16,017 nt of DNA from assembly GCA_035542775.1 (NCBI GenBank), contig DATKKX010000428.1:1-16017 (forward strand), written 5' to 3'. The translations under genes were made by a program, and so were the position numbers. The DNA is from DATKKX01 sp035542775. Lineage in GTDB: Bacteria > Planctomycetota > Phycisphaerae > UBA1845 > UTPLA1. Under the pieces are notes generated by a model, which did not search any database, was not told the origin of the DNA, and saw nothing but the letters and a program-made list of their open reading frames with translations. Shown in pieces: positions 5,910 through 13,515 of this stretch (position 1 is its first letter; each line of letters starts with the position of its first letter).

Positions 5910-7976
5910 GCTGGGACTCGCCGGTGCTGCGATCCCCTCCGGCGCGGCCCGAGCCGAACTCGTAGTGGCTCCGACACTGCCGGTCCACTCCTGGAGGTAT
6001 TTCCTGCTGAGTGAATCCTCCGGTTCGATCTGCAGGGCCCCCCGCAGTGCTTCCCGCGCCGCCGCGTCCCGTCCCTGCTCATGGAGCAATAAAGCCCAGC
6101 CGCGCCACGCGAGAATGCTCTGCCGGTCGGCCAGTGCCCCGGCCTCGAAATGCTGCATTGCGTCCTCCAACCGCCCCTGCTGTTTCAGCAGCAAAGCGAG
6201 ATTGGTGTGAGCGCGGCTATGCGTCGGATTCTGCTCCAGGGCAATCTGATACTCCGCCATTGCGGCGTCGCGATGGCCGCTTTCGTCGAGCTGGACCGCC
6301 AGGTTGTAATGCGCGTCCGAAAAGTCGGGCATCAGCCCGATGCTGTATCGTAACGCGGCGAGGTATTCGGCCTCGTGCGACGGGCCCTGTTTGCCCCAGG
6401 CCCGCCAGATCTGCCGATGGGCCTGTGTGTTGGTCGGCCACAGTTCCAACGCTCTATACAGTTCCCGGAGGCCATCGTCATACGCTCCGCGATTGACCAG
6501 CACCGTTCCGTATCCGCAGTGTGCGATCGAACTTTCGGGCTGCATCCTGATCGCGTCCGCCCACAGCATCTCCGAATTCCGCCAGACAGTACATTGGGCA
6601 ACCGTCAGACCGGCCAGCATGAGCACGGCACCGGCCGAGACGACGACCAGCCCGCCCCTGACGAGCCGCCTTGCCGCTGGTGACGCGGCGATGCGTAGCA
6701 CGCCGGCCGCCACGAGGATCGCGAACACCACCCCCGGCAAGTAGCTGTACCGGTCTGCGACTTCCTGCTTGCCGCTCTGCACGATGCCCGAAACCGGCAC
6801 GATGAATAAACCATACGTCGCCGCCGCCACAATCAGCCACCGCCCGCGGCCCTGGATCAGCAGCCAACCCAGTACGACAACCGCAGCCAGAACCACCACC
6901 ACGGAGGCAACATATCGCCCCTCAAAGACGTTCGCCGGCAGGTGCAGCTCATAGATTGGCGACAGCCCGACCGGCACGGCGGTTTTTGTGACATAAGAGC
7001 AAAGCCCGTAGCAGGTCTGCACAAAACGGGCGAATGTAGGATAGACCGTCAGATCATAGACGGCTTGCATGGCAGCTTGGGCATGCACGGCCAGCGCGGC
7101 AAAGACCGCCGCCAGTATGAAAAACGGTATCTTCTCGAAGAAGGCGATTCGAAATGCGGCCCCGCGATTGGTGCCGGCGCTGCCGGCCGCGGCTTCAAAC
7201 CGACGCAACGGATACCAATCAAGCAACAACAAGATCGGCGGCAGCACGACCGCTAGCGACCTGCTCAACAGCGAGAGCACGAAGGCCGCCAGGGCCGGCC
7301 CGAGCCATCGCCATCGCCGCGCCGCCGGGCCAAACGGCGCATGCAAGTAACACAGCACGGTGAGCAGCAGGAAAAAGGAGCTGAGCACGTCGCGCCGTTC
7401 GGTGGCCCAGGCCACCGACTCGACCCGCAGTGGGTGCCAGGCGAACAGCAGCGCGGCCAGGACCACAACAGCGTGCAAGTCCCACCCATCGGCGCCAGAC
7501 ACGGGCTTCGCCTCCCCGGCTCCGAGCCGCACCATGCACAGCAGCCGCAGCGCGATCAGGCAAACCAGTGCCGCATTAGCGGCGTGCAGCAACAGATTCG
7601 TCAGGTGATAGCTGCGCGGATCGAGACCGTCGCCGAATGCCGCCCGCCCCCACAGATAATCGACCGCCAGCGTGACCCAGCTTAGCGGCTGGTAATGCCC
7701 CGCGAACGTGGTGGTGAACATCCACTCCAGCCGGGCGCCGTCCAGCCCGCGATAGTGCTCATTGCGCGTCAGGTTGTCCCAATCGTCCCAGGTAACCAGT
7801 TCGTTGCGAAGTGTGACCGCGAACACCAGACAAGTGGCCAGCCCCACGGCCGTCGCCAGCACGGCACGCTGGAGACGCGGGCGCACCGCGCCATGGGCGC
7901 CCTCCGCGCCGCGGCGTGCGGTCGCATCTCCATGCCTGGGGCTCGACTTTGAACTCCGGACGCGATCTCGCGCCAC
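5898..7976 (-). CDS. TMTC/DUF1736-like membrane glycosyltransferase with C-terminal TPR repeats
   Basis: A 692-residue integral membrane protein resembling the GT-C-fold TMTC family (O-mannosyltransferases in animals; mostly uncharacterised in bacteria). It has a first membrane helix (about 38-56), then a first outer loop with WDDWDN (63-68), the acidic position usual for GT-C catalysis. YHLTNLLLHAANA (123-135), HPLRVESVAWATERRD (181-196) and DRYSYLP (408-414) are typical of this group. About ten further membrane helices run to residue 461, followed by TPR units (about 484-660; e.g. AHYNLAVQLDESG, AHTNLALLLKQQG). The GTG start at 7976 has GAGGAGG 4 nt upstream. It likely uses a lipid-linked sugar to glycosylate exported proteins, with TPRs selecting targets; donor and acceptor are unknown. 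Single-gene unit, divergent from gcdH. Bacterial O-oligosaccharyltransferase-like TPR proteins are the main alternative. Confidence 0.85.
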   Translation of the reverse strand: MARDRVRSSKSSPRHGDATARRGAEGAHGAVRPRLQRAVLATAVGLATCLVFAVTLRNELVTWDDWDNLTRNEHYRGLDGARLEWMFTTTFAGHYQPLSWVTLAVDYLWGRAAFGDGLDPRSYHLTNLLLHAANAALVCLIALRLLCMVRLGAGEAKPVSGADGWDLHAVVVLAALLFAWHPLRVESVAWATERRDVLSSFFLLLTVLCYLHAPFGPAARRWRWLGPALAAFVLSLLSRSLAVVLPPILLLLDWYPLRRFEAAAGSAGTNRGAAFRIAFFEKIPFFILAAVFAALAVHAQAAMQAVYDLTVYPTFARFVQTCYGLCSYVTKTAVPVGLSPIYELHLPANVFEGRYVASVVVVLAAVVVLGWLLIQGRGRWLIVAAATYGLFIVPVSGIVQSGKQEVADRYSYLPGVVFAILVAAGVLRIAASPAARRLVRGGLVVVSAGAVLMLAGLTVAQCTVWRNSEMLWADAIRMQPESSIAHCGYGTVLVNRGAYDDGLRELYRALELWPTNTQAHRQIWRAWGKQGPSHEAEYLAALRYSIGLMPDFSDAHYNLAVQLDESGHRDAAMAEYQIALEQNPTHSRAHTNLALLLKQQGRLEDAMQHFEAGALADRQSILAWRGWALLLHEQGRDAAAREALRGALQIEPEDSLSRKYLQEWTGSVGATTSSARAAPEGIAAPASPSRRP

Positions 7977-8153
7977 TGATCCTCCTCGCGTTGCGGCCGC
8001 CCAACTGCGCCGGAGGCCGCGGCCGATAGGATCTTGTGGATGCTCCCCACTCTAGTCAAGGAACGGAGGTGCACTGCGATCCGCGCGGTTTGCCCCGGGA
8101 TAATCAACCTCAACGCGATGATTTCCCGATGGCGCGCCGCTAAAATGCCTCGC
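7977..8153. promoter_or_regulatory. Divergent intergenic region (TMTC-like gene / gcdH) with weak promoter candidates
   Basis: For the minus gene, TTGACT (8059-8054) and CAAGAT (8036-8031) are spaced by 17 nt. For the plus gene, TAAAAT (8141-8146) lies so close to ATG 8154 that transcription would begin at about the start codon, similar to arsR, but no good -35 box accompanies it. Both are weak matches in a GC-rich context. No ribosome site precedes ATG 8154. Confidence 0.3.
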
Positions 8154-9317
8154 ATGGACACCCCATCACCATTCGATTTCTTCGACGTGCAGTCGCTGCT
8201 TAGCGATGAGGAGCGGCAGGTCCGGGACACGGTGGCCCGTTTCGTCAACGAGCGCCTGCTGCCCATCGTGCCGAAAGCCTTCGAGGAACACCGCTTCCCC
8301 GTCGAACTGGTGCCCGAAATCGCGGCGCTGGGTCTGCTCGGCTGCAACATCGAGGGCTACGACTGCGCCGGCCTGAACAACGTCTGCTACGGTCTGGCCT
8401 GCCAGGAGCTGGAGCGCGGAGACAGCGGCATGCGCAGTTTCGTCTCCGTCCAGGGCAGTCTGTGCATGTATCCGATCCTCACCTACGGGAGCGACGAGCA
8501 GAAGCAAAAGTGGCTGCCGCGGATGGCTCGCGGCGAAGCCATCGGCTGCTTCGGCCTGACCGAGCCGGACGGCGGCTCCGATCCCGGGGCCATGCGGACG
8601 CACGCCCAGCGCAAGGGCGGCGACTGGGTGCTCAACGGGGCCAAGATGTGGATCACCAACGGCACCATCGCCGACCTCGCGGTCGTCTGGGCGAAAACGG
8701 ATGAAGGCGTTCGCGGCTTCCTCGTCGAGAAGGGCACACCGGGCTATACCTCGCGCGACATCCTCCGGAAGTTCTCGCTCCGCGCCTCCGTTACGTCCGA
8801 GTTGTTCTTCGACAATGTTCGTGTGCCGGAAGCCAACGTGCTGCCGCAGGCGGTCGGGCTCAAGGCGCCGCTGAGCTGCCTGACGCAGGCGCGGTACGGC
8901 ATCGCCTGGGGCGTGATCGGCCCGGCCATCGCATGCTTCCAAGAGGCGATGCAGTTCGCCAAGATTCGCGTCCTCTTCGGCCGACCGCTGGCCCATACGC
9001 AGACCATTCAACGCCGCCTCGCGGACATGTGCCGGCGGATCACCACGGCGCAACTCCTCGCCCTTCATCTCGGGCGGCTCAAGGACGCCGGTCGGATGCA
9101 CCACAGCCAGGTCTCGATGGCCAAATGGAACAACTGCCGCATGGCCCTCGACATCGCCCGCGAGGCCCGCGACATCCTCGGCGCCGGCGGGATCAGCATC
9201 GAGTGCTCGCCCATCCGCCACATGCTGAACCTGGAAAGCGTCATCACCTACGAAGGAACGGAAACCATCCACGAACTGATCGTGGGGCGTGAACTTACGG
9301 GGGTGGAGGCGTTTTAG
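8154..9317 (+). CDS. gcdH: Glutaryl-CoA dehydrogenase (acyl-CoA dehydrogenase family)
   Basis: FAD enzyme that oxidises and decarboxylates glutaryl-CoA to crotonyl-CoA in lysine, tryptophan and aromatic breakdown. The 387-residue length is normal. Diagnostic features: ELERGDSGMRSFVSVQ, carrying the Arg and Ser that bind the glutaryl carboxylate in human GCDH (there DSGYRSAMSVQ); GCFGLTEPDGGSDP and MWITNG flavin and substrate loops; KFSLRASVTSELFFDNVRVP; ARYGIAWGVIGPA; and the C-terminus TYEGTETIHELIVGR, where Glu367 is the catalytic base. The close match throughout favours GcdH over generic short-chain dehydrogenases. The frame is open back to 8034, but homology begins near ATG 8154; ATG 8145 is an alternative adding three residues. 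No electron-transfer flavoprotein or other glutarate genes adjoin it. Electrons would normally pass to ETF encoded elsewhere. Expression may start at a leaderless promoter (TAAAAT at 8141-8146), weakly supported. Confidence 0.92.
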   Translation: MDTPSPFDFFDVQSLLSDEERQVRDTVARFVNERLLPIVPKAFEEHRFPVELVPEIAALGLLGCNIEGYDCAGLNNVCYGLACQELERGDSGMRSFVSVQGSLCMYPILTYGSDEQKQKWLPRMARGEAIGCFGLTEPDGGSDPGAMRTHAQRKGGDWVLNGAKMWITNGTIADLAVVWAKTDEGVRGFLVEKGTPGYTSRDILRKFSLRASVTSELFFDNVRVPEANVLPQAVGLKAPLSCLTQARYGIAWGVIGPAIACFQEAMQFAKIRVLFGRPLAHTQTIQRRLADMCRRITTAQLLALHLGRLKDAGRMHHSQVSMAKWNNCRMALDIAREARDILGAGGISIECSPIRHMLNLESVITYEGTETIHELIVGRELTGVEAF

Positions 9318-9381
9318 TGGTTGACAACGGCCGTATCGTCCCCGGTGTTCAGCCGCAGACTAGTCGCATAGGAGGCAGGCA

Positions 9382-10896
9382 ATGAACCGATACAAGCGAG
9401 CCTTGGCTTTCCACGGTCCCTTCTTCCTCGTGTCTTGTTTCATCGCAACGGCTTTTCCAGACATGGTGCGAGCACAAGACGAGCCGGCGCCGGACCTGGA
9501 AAAAGCCGTTGCCGCGCTGCGGAATATCAAACCCGGCGAGTTGAGCGAGGCGGAACAGAAGCAGAGGTCCAAGGAAATTGACGAGGCGTGGAGAGTCATC
9601 ACTCTTGCCGGCCTGAAAGGTCTGGATCGGCTCAAAGAAGAGGTTGCCAAGGTTGACCGCGAGGGGAACAAGGACGATTTCTTCAAGCTGAATGCGGCCC
9701 GGCTGATCTGGAAGATGGTCGGGCGAAGAGAATGCGACACTATTGCGGCCATCTGGAACAGCACAGATCTGTCGGCGCAATACAGCTACGTATTCTTCAC
9801 AGCAGTCGAGGCGGCCGAGACCCAGGACAAGAAAGTGCTGCCGATGCTCAGGGCTGTCCTGCGCGACGATAAGGGGAGCGTATACATCGCTCAACACGCT
9901 ATGAACCTGACGTGGCCGCGACCACAGGAGTTTATCTGGGGACTTTACGGTTCGAAAGGGCTGCCCGTCCTGGTCGATGTGCTGAAGACCTCCAAGGACC
10001 CAGTCAAACTTCGGACCGCAATCGTTCTGTTAGGCGAATCACACTATGTGGACGCGATCCCATTGATCCGTCAATTCGCCAAGACCGGCGAAGGCAAGGT
10101 GCGGGATTTCGCCATTGAGTGGCTGGGCGAATTCGGGCACCCGGATGATTACGAATTTCTGGTATCCGGCTTGAAAGCTCAGGACGCGGATCAACTCGCC
10201 GCACATGTCAGAGCGATCAAGTCATACGAGGATCTGCGTGCAGTTCCTCTGCTCATCAAGTTGCTGGGGACGGAGAGCAACGAGGTTCGGATGTTGGTGA
10301 TTAAGGCACTTGAGTGCCTGGTCACCGTGCAGGGCCTGGATGCGCTGCACAAGCATGCGACAGAAACCAAGGACCCCAAGGAGCGGGCCGAGACCAAGAG
10401 GTTTGTCGACAGCCTCATGAGGTCCTTGAAGCTCGATTGGGACGATTATGCCGCCAAACCCGCCGAAGAGCAGGCGCTTCTTCTGGCTCATGGTGACACG
10501 CGTGAGCAGCGGTTCCTGCTGAGGGAAGGCGATCGCAAGTTGACGCACAAGGGCTTGATGAAGGCCGCCAAGGAATGGAAGAAACGACACACCATAAACG
10601 GCGGCGACTACAAGTGGGTCGAGGATCGCCACATTCTGGCCGCTGCTACGCCCCAAGATATCAGCCTGCTACTGGACGTCCGGGCCTCGGTCTACACGCG
10701 CATTTCCGACGAGTGCCTCGACGAAGTGGAGACTCTGAATGATCTAGTCCTGAGGCTCGCGAGAAGCCAATACCGAGAGGCCGTTGGCGTCTGCGCCAAG
10801 GTGGAACCGAAACGCGACAAGACAGACTCGGCCGGGGGAAACGGCGACACCCGGCGCACGACTCCTTCTTCCAAGCCGGACGAGCAGGACGATTGA
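9382..10896 (+). CDS. Exported HEAT-like repeat protein of unknown function
   Basis: A 504-residue protein with a signal peptide (residues 1-31, cleavage after VRA, before QDEPAP), so probably periplasmic. From about 40 to 340 it is almost wholly alpha-helical, with repeated helix pairs typical of HEAT/armadillo-like scaffolds: GLPVLVDVLKTSKDPVKLR, AIPLIRQFAKTGEGKVRDFA, AVPLLIKLLGTESNEVRMLV. From about 345 to 470 is a less repetitive charged region, and the tail (475-504) is hydrophilic and Ser/Thr/Asp-rich. Such proteins usually bind partners rather than catalyse; no catalytic motif is seen. AGGAGG lies 7 nt before the ATG, the strongest ribosome site in the window. It starts 64 nt after gcdH on the same strand; a TTGACA at 9321-9326 lacks a matching -10, so read-through from gcdH is possible. 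No functional link to gcdH is evident. Confidence 0.85.
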   Translation: MNRYKRALAFHGPFFLVSCFIATAFPDMVRAQDEPAPDLEKAVAALRNIKPGELSEAEQKQRSKEIDEAWRVITLAGLKGLDRLKEEVAKVDREGNKDDFFKLNAARLIWKMVGRRECDTIAAIWNSTDLSAQYSYVFFTAVEAAETQDKKVLPMLRAVLRDDKGSVYIAQHAMNLTWPRPQEFIWGLYGSKGLPVLVDVLKTSKDPVKLRTAIVLLGESHYVDAIPLIRQFAKTGEGKVRDFAIEWLGEFGHPDDYEFLVSGLKAQDADQLAAHVRAIKSYEDLRAVPLLIKLLGTESNEVRMLVIKALECLVTVQGLDALHKHATETKDPKERAETKRFVDSLMRSLKLDWDDYAAKPAEEQALLLAHGDTREQRFLLREGDRKLTHKGLMKAAKEWKKRHTINGGDYKWVEDRHILAAATPQDISLLLDVRASVYTRISDECLDEVETLNDLVLRLARSQYREAVGVCAKVEPKRDKTDSAGGNGDTRRTTPSSKPDEQDD

Positions 10897-10901
10897 ACGG
10901 A

Positions 10902-10919
10902 GTGGCTGGTTCAGGCCAC
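10902..10919. terminator. Short hairpin at the convergent gene ends
   Basis: GTGGC (10902-10906) pairs with GCCAC (10915-10919) across an 8-nt loop that holds the minus-strand stop codon (10911-10913). It fills the 14-bp gap between the convergent HEAT-like and lipoprotein genes. The stem is short and has no T run, so it is only a weak terminator candidate. Confidence 0.25.
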
Positions 10920-12389
10920 CTTCTTCGCCATCCTTCTCGCCGCCGCACGATAGACCATCCCCAGCGCGAAGATGAGGAAAATCAACTGCGCGCACCGCCA
11001 TGCGATGTGATCAGTCAGGCCCTGTGCCTGCCTGGATGTGTGATCGACAGCCCCCAGCATCCGCGAATCCACTTCCCGGATGTTCGCCGCCAGCTCCGGC
11101 GAATCCAACAGTTTGCGGGCTTCCGCGGTAAACAGGCGTAGCTCTGTCGCCGTGGCGGTCAGCGTTTCTGCCGTCCGCCGAACATCGTCGAGATGGTCCG
11201 AGGAGGCACCATTGCCCTCGCCCTGAGCAACCGGCACTGCAGGTGGGATGGACTGCGCCATGGCGGCCGGTTCTGCGCCTGCCGCGGGCGCATCGGCGCC
11301 TTTACCGCGAAAGCCGTCGACGGTTTCGCCGATGGTGCGGGCGGTCGCCTCCCATGCCCGACCGGCGTCGGCGACGCTCTGACCGGTCCGTTCGATCGCG
11401 TTGGCGGTCTTCTCCGCTTGCGCCAGCGTGGACTGGATGTTGCCCTGCTTCGAATCGATCTCGTCGATCAAACCGGAAGCCTGCCGGCGCAGCTCTTCCG
11501 GCAGCTTGTCCGCCGTCTCCGACAATCGGGCCGAGCTGCGCGAGAACTGCTCGAAGCTCGACAAGGCCGAGCTGATCAGCCTGTTGTCCTCCAGCTCGGC
11601 GAGCAGCAACAGCAACTGCCAGCGGATGTTTTCGGGGAGCGTCTCGAAGTCGTCGGTGAACCGGTCGGCAACCTGCGTAAATCCTCGAATCGCCTCGGCG
11701 CCGCGATCCACGCCGCCCATGGCGCGAAACGGCGCCAAGGGAAGAGTCACGATGGCGGTGAGGGCATTCGGTTCGCCGGCGGTGGTCGTGGTTGTCGTGC
11801 GAACAACGGCGCCGTTGAACCCGGCACGGATGGGGTTCGCGTACGCGAAGGCCTCCGCGTCCTTCTTGGCCTTCACGAACTGCTCCTCGGACATGAAGGT
11901 GCGGCCGATTCGCTCGATCTCGCTTTGCAGGCGCTGTGCGGCGCTGATAGCAACGTCCTGTTGCCCGCCGAACAACTCGCACCCGTCGCCTTCCTGGAAG
12001 TACTGGTTCATTCGAATGCACAGGGTCCACAAGTCAAGGAATACCTTCAGGTCCTCGTCCTGCCGGAAGATCATGTAGCAGGCGGAGATCATGCGGACTT
12101 GCCACATCAGGGTGTTCTTGCGCGTATTGGCGTCCGTTGCCGCCGCCTCGATCTTGCCCGCCGCCTGCTTGACGGTGGACTCGAAGACATCCTTGAAGTC
12201 GTCCAGGGCGGCGTGAAGCTCTTCCTTTGAGATCTTCGATTGCTCGACGACAGGAGCGGACGTCGGCCGATGCTCGAAGATCCGCGGCTGGGCGCAGCCG
12301 CCCAGGACGCAGAACGTCAGCGCCATCATCGCCGCAGCAGGCATCGCCCCCATGCCGTGCCCGCATACCTCTCGTCCGCGCTTGTTCAT
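10911..12389 (-). CDS. Unrecognised lipoprotein with coiled-coil segments and C-terminal membrane helix
   Basis: Function not recognised. The 492-residue product starts with a lipoprotein signal ending in the lipobox VLGGC (Cys32). Next come a helical domain (about 50-165) with several cysteines and aromatics, a short Thr-rich stretch (TTTTTT), and a helical region (about 215-330) with GAEAIRGFTQVADRFTDDF and the very hydrophobic LLLLLAELED. Long Ala/Glu/Gln heptad-like segments (about 270-360 and 405-455) are split by a Pro/Ala linker (about 365-395). A membrane helix (about 463-480, AQLIFLIFALGMVY) and a basic tail (RAAARRMAKKVA) end the protein. Those heptads recall HAMP/chemoreceptor or tether-like proteins. 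ATG 12389 was chosen because it gives the lipoprotein signal and has GAGAGG 5 nt upstream; the frame is open to 12512. It lies 195 bp after the methyltransferase gene on the same strand. Confidence 0.85.
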   Translation of the reverse strand: MNKRGREVCGHGMGAMPAAAMMALTFCVLGGCAQPRIFEHRPTSAPVVEQSKISKEELHAALDDFKDVFESTVKQAAGKIEAAATDANTRKNTLMWQVRMISACYMIFRQDEDLKVFLDLWTLCIRMNQYFQEGDGCELFGGQQDVAISAAQRLQSEIERIGRTFMSEEQFVKAKKDAEAFAYANPIRAGFNGAVVRTTTTTTAGEPNALTAIVTLPLAPFRAMGGVDRGAEAIRGFTQVADRFTDDFETLPENIRWQLLLLLAELEDNRLISSALSSFEQFSRSSARLSETADKLPEELRRQASGLIDEIDSKQGNIQSTLAQAEKTANAIERTGQSVADAGRAWEATARTIGETVDGFRGKGADAPAAGAEPAAMAQSIPPAVPVAQGEGNGASSDHLDDVRRTAETLTATATELRLFTAEARKLLDSPELAANIREVDSRMLGAVDHTSRQAQGLTDHIAWRCAQLIFLIFALGMVYRAAARRMAKKVA

Positions 12390-12584
12390 CACTGCCTCTC
12401 GCTCGTGCCGCTGCGATCCGCACAAACCGCGGTCGCCCGATCCCCGGCGCTGCCGACCGGCCGCTCCCGTCGGGGATGGGCGGCATCCCGGCTTCAATAT
12501 GTTTTTCGGCAAGCACTGCGCCCCAAGACGAGGTAGGGCCGGCTCCGCCCGCCTCCTTTTGGTGCAGGATGGCCAGCCGGGTAA
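12390..12584. other. Gap between methyltransferase and lipoprotein genes
   Basis: 195 bp, GC-rich, with no gene I can support. The lipoprotein frame is open into part of it (to 12512), but the translation there is Arg/Gly-rich and precedes a clear lipoprotein signal, so it is probably non-coding. No convincing promoter is visible; the two minus-strand genes may be co-transcribed or separately expressed. Confidence 0.35.
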
Positions 12585-13232
12585 TCATGACCCCTGGTGC
12601 TGATATCGCAGCACCGCCATCCGCTCTTTGTCGCAGTACAGCAGCTCGAACCCCAGCTCGCCGACAATCCAGTCCAGTGGCCCGGCGGAGTAGTAGGCCA
12701 CATGCGTGGCATCGCGGGCATACCACCAATCTCTGATCGCCGCCGGGCCGCCGTACAACAACGTCATCACGGTCAGATGCCCGCCCGGTCGAAGCAGCCC
12801 GCGGATTTGCTCCAGTTCCCGATGCGGCTCGGCAAAGTGCTCAAAGGTCTCGATGGAAACCACCACATCGAAGGGCTGTGGCCCATCCGCCCCGCTGTTA
12901 AACAACGGATCGTAGCCCGCCGCTTCGTAACCCGCCCGGCGCAGCAGCTCCAGCAGCACCAGAGCAGGCCCGCTGCCGTAATCAAGCACGCGGCGGGCGT
13001 CACCGGCATATCGCCGCAGAAGGGCAATCGGACGATTGAGCATTTCCACGTAGCGCGCATCCTCAAGGTTATAGCGGTGCCGTGCATGGCAAGTCCGCTG
13101 GTCCTCGGTTGACAAGTGACATGGCCGTGGCACTGGGATCAGATCGCACGTGGGGCACCGGAAAAATCGGCGCCCGCGATCCTCGTGGATCGGCACCGTG
13201 CCGGCGCCGCAGAGTGGACAAGGCAATGTCAT
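12585..13232 (-). CDS. Class I SAM-dependent methyltransferase with N-terminal zinc ribbon
   Basis: A 215-residue cytoplasmic protein. Residues 5-29 form a CxxC-x17-CxxC knuckle (CPLCG and CPTCD) likely to hold zinc. The Rossmann methyltransferase fold follows: motif I VLDYGSGPA (82-90), an acidic residue ending strand 2 (AAGYDPL), motif IV-like FDVVVSIETFEHFAEP, and LLRPGGHLTVMT for the later strand. This arrangement is that of the Methyltransf_11/23-type enzymes with zinc ribbon seen in sugar, lipid or small-molecule methylation; the substrate cannot be told from the sequence. ATG 13232 is the only start that keeps the first CxxC; no ribosome site precedes it, but a TATCAT 8 nt upstream could serve a near-leaderless transcript. 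Nearby genes do not indicate a pathway. Confidence 0.88.
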   Translation of the reverse strand: MTLPCPLCGAGTVPIHEDRGRRFFRCPTCDLIPVPRPCHLSTEDQRTCHARHRYNLEDARYVEMLNRPIALLRRYAGDARRVLDYGSGPALVLLELLRRAGYEAAGYDPLFNSGADGPQPFDVVVSIETFEHFAEPHRELEQIRGLLRPGGHLTVMTLLYGGPAAIRDWWYARDATHVAYYSAGPLDWIVGELGFELLYCDKERMAVLRYQHQGS

Positions 13233-13475
13233 GTTCGGTTATGATACGGTGGGCCGGCGGCGGCCGGAGAGGCGGACAGCCCGGCGAGCAGAAAGTTTCA
13301 TGTCAGCGCGAGTCGTGAATTTTTTCTGCGCCTTTTTCGTGCGGCGCCCGGCAAGTTCCCGTTGACGCGATAGTTGCGGATGAAGTCGTCTCGACCGGCG
13401 AGAAATCGGCTTGTTCTCTCATAACCGATCAGGAACCGTGAGCTTACGAGCACGCAACATTTTGTGCCCACCTCG
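13233..13475. other. Non-coding region upstream of the nrdJ promoter, with AT tracts and small hairpins
   Basis: No gene supported. It holds T-rich tracts at 13318-13325 and 13333-13337 around a 5-bp stem GCGCC/GGCGC (13328-13332, 13343-13347), and further stems TCTCG/CGAGA (13389-13393, 13399-13403) and ATCGG/CCGAT (13405-13409, 13425-13429). A small open frame on the minus strand (13298-13486, 62 codons, GTG start) is Arg-rich at its end and has no recognisable domain. The region could carry the methyltransferase promoter, a small RNA, or decayed sequence. Confidence 0.35.
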
Positions 13476-13515
13476 TTGACATCCACTAGCGCTTGGGCTA
13501 TTAAGAATATTGCCC
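13476..13515 (+). promoter_or_regulatory. Sigma70-like promoter for nrdJ with an overlapping dyad
   Basis: A perfect TTGACA (13476-13481) is followed by a 17-nt spacer and TATTAA (13499-13504). The predicted start is near 13511. An imperfect 21-bp dyad (GGGC at 13495-13498 with GCCC at 13512-13515, inner AT pairs) spans the -10 box and start point, a position suited to a repressor. No NrdR-box pair of the usual AT-rich pattern was found by eye. Confidence 0.65.

Noticed and set aside
8166..9272. 368-codon minus-strand open frame
   Set aside because: Lies opposite glutaryl-CoA dehydrogenase, which matches its family over its full length; the shadow has no motifs.
11193..12230. 345-codon plus-strand open frame
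   Set aside because: Opposite the lipoprotein gene. The minus strand has a lipobox, coiled-coil pattern and membrane helix; the plus translation has Arg/Gly/Leu bias only.
13328..13347. Intrinsic terminator GCGCC/GGCGC with T tracts
   Set aside because: The T runs lie before and inside the stem rather than after it on the plus strand, and no gene ends nearby on either strand.
13298..13486. 62-codon minus-strand frame with GTG start as a small gene
   Set aside because: No ribosome site, no domain, Arg-rich end, and it overlaps the nrdJ -35 box. Kept only as a remark in the non-coding entry.
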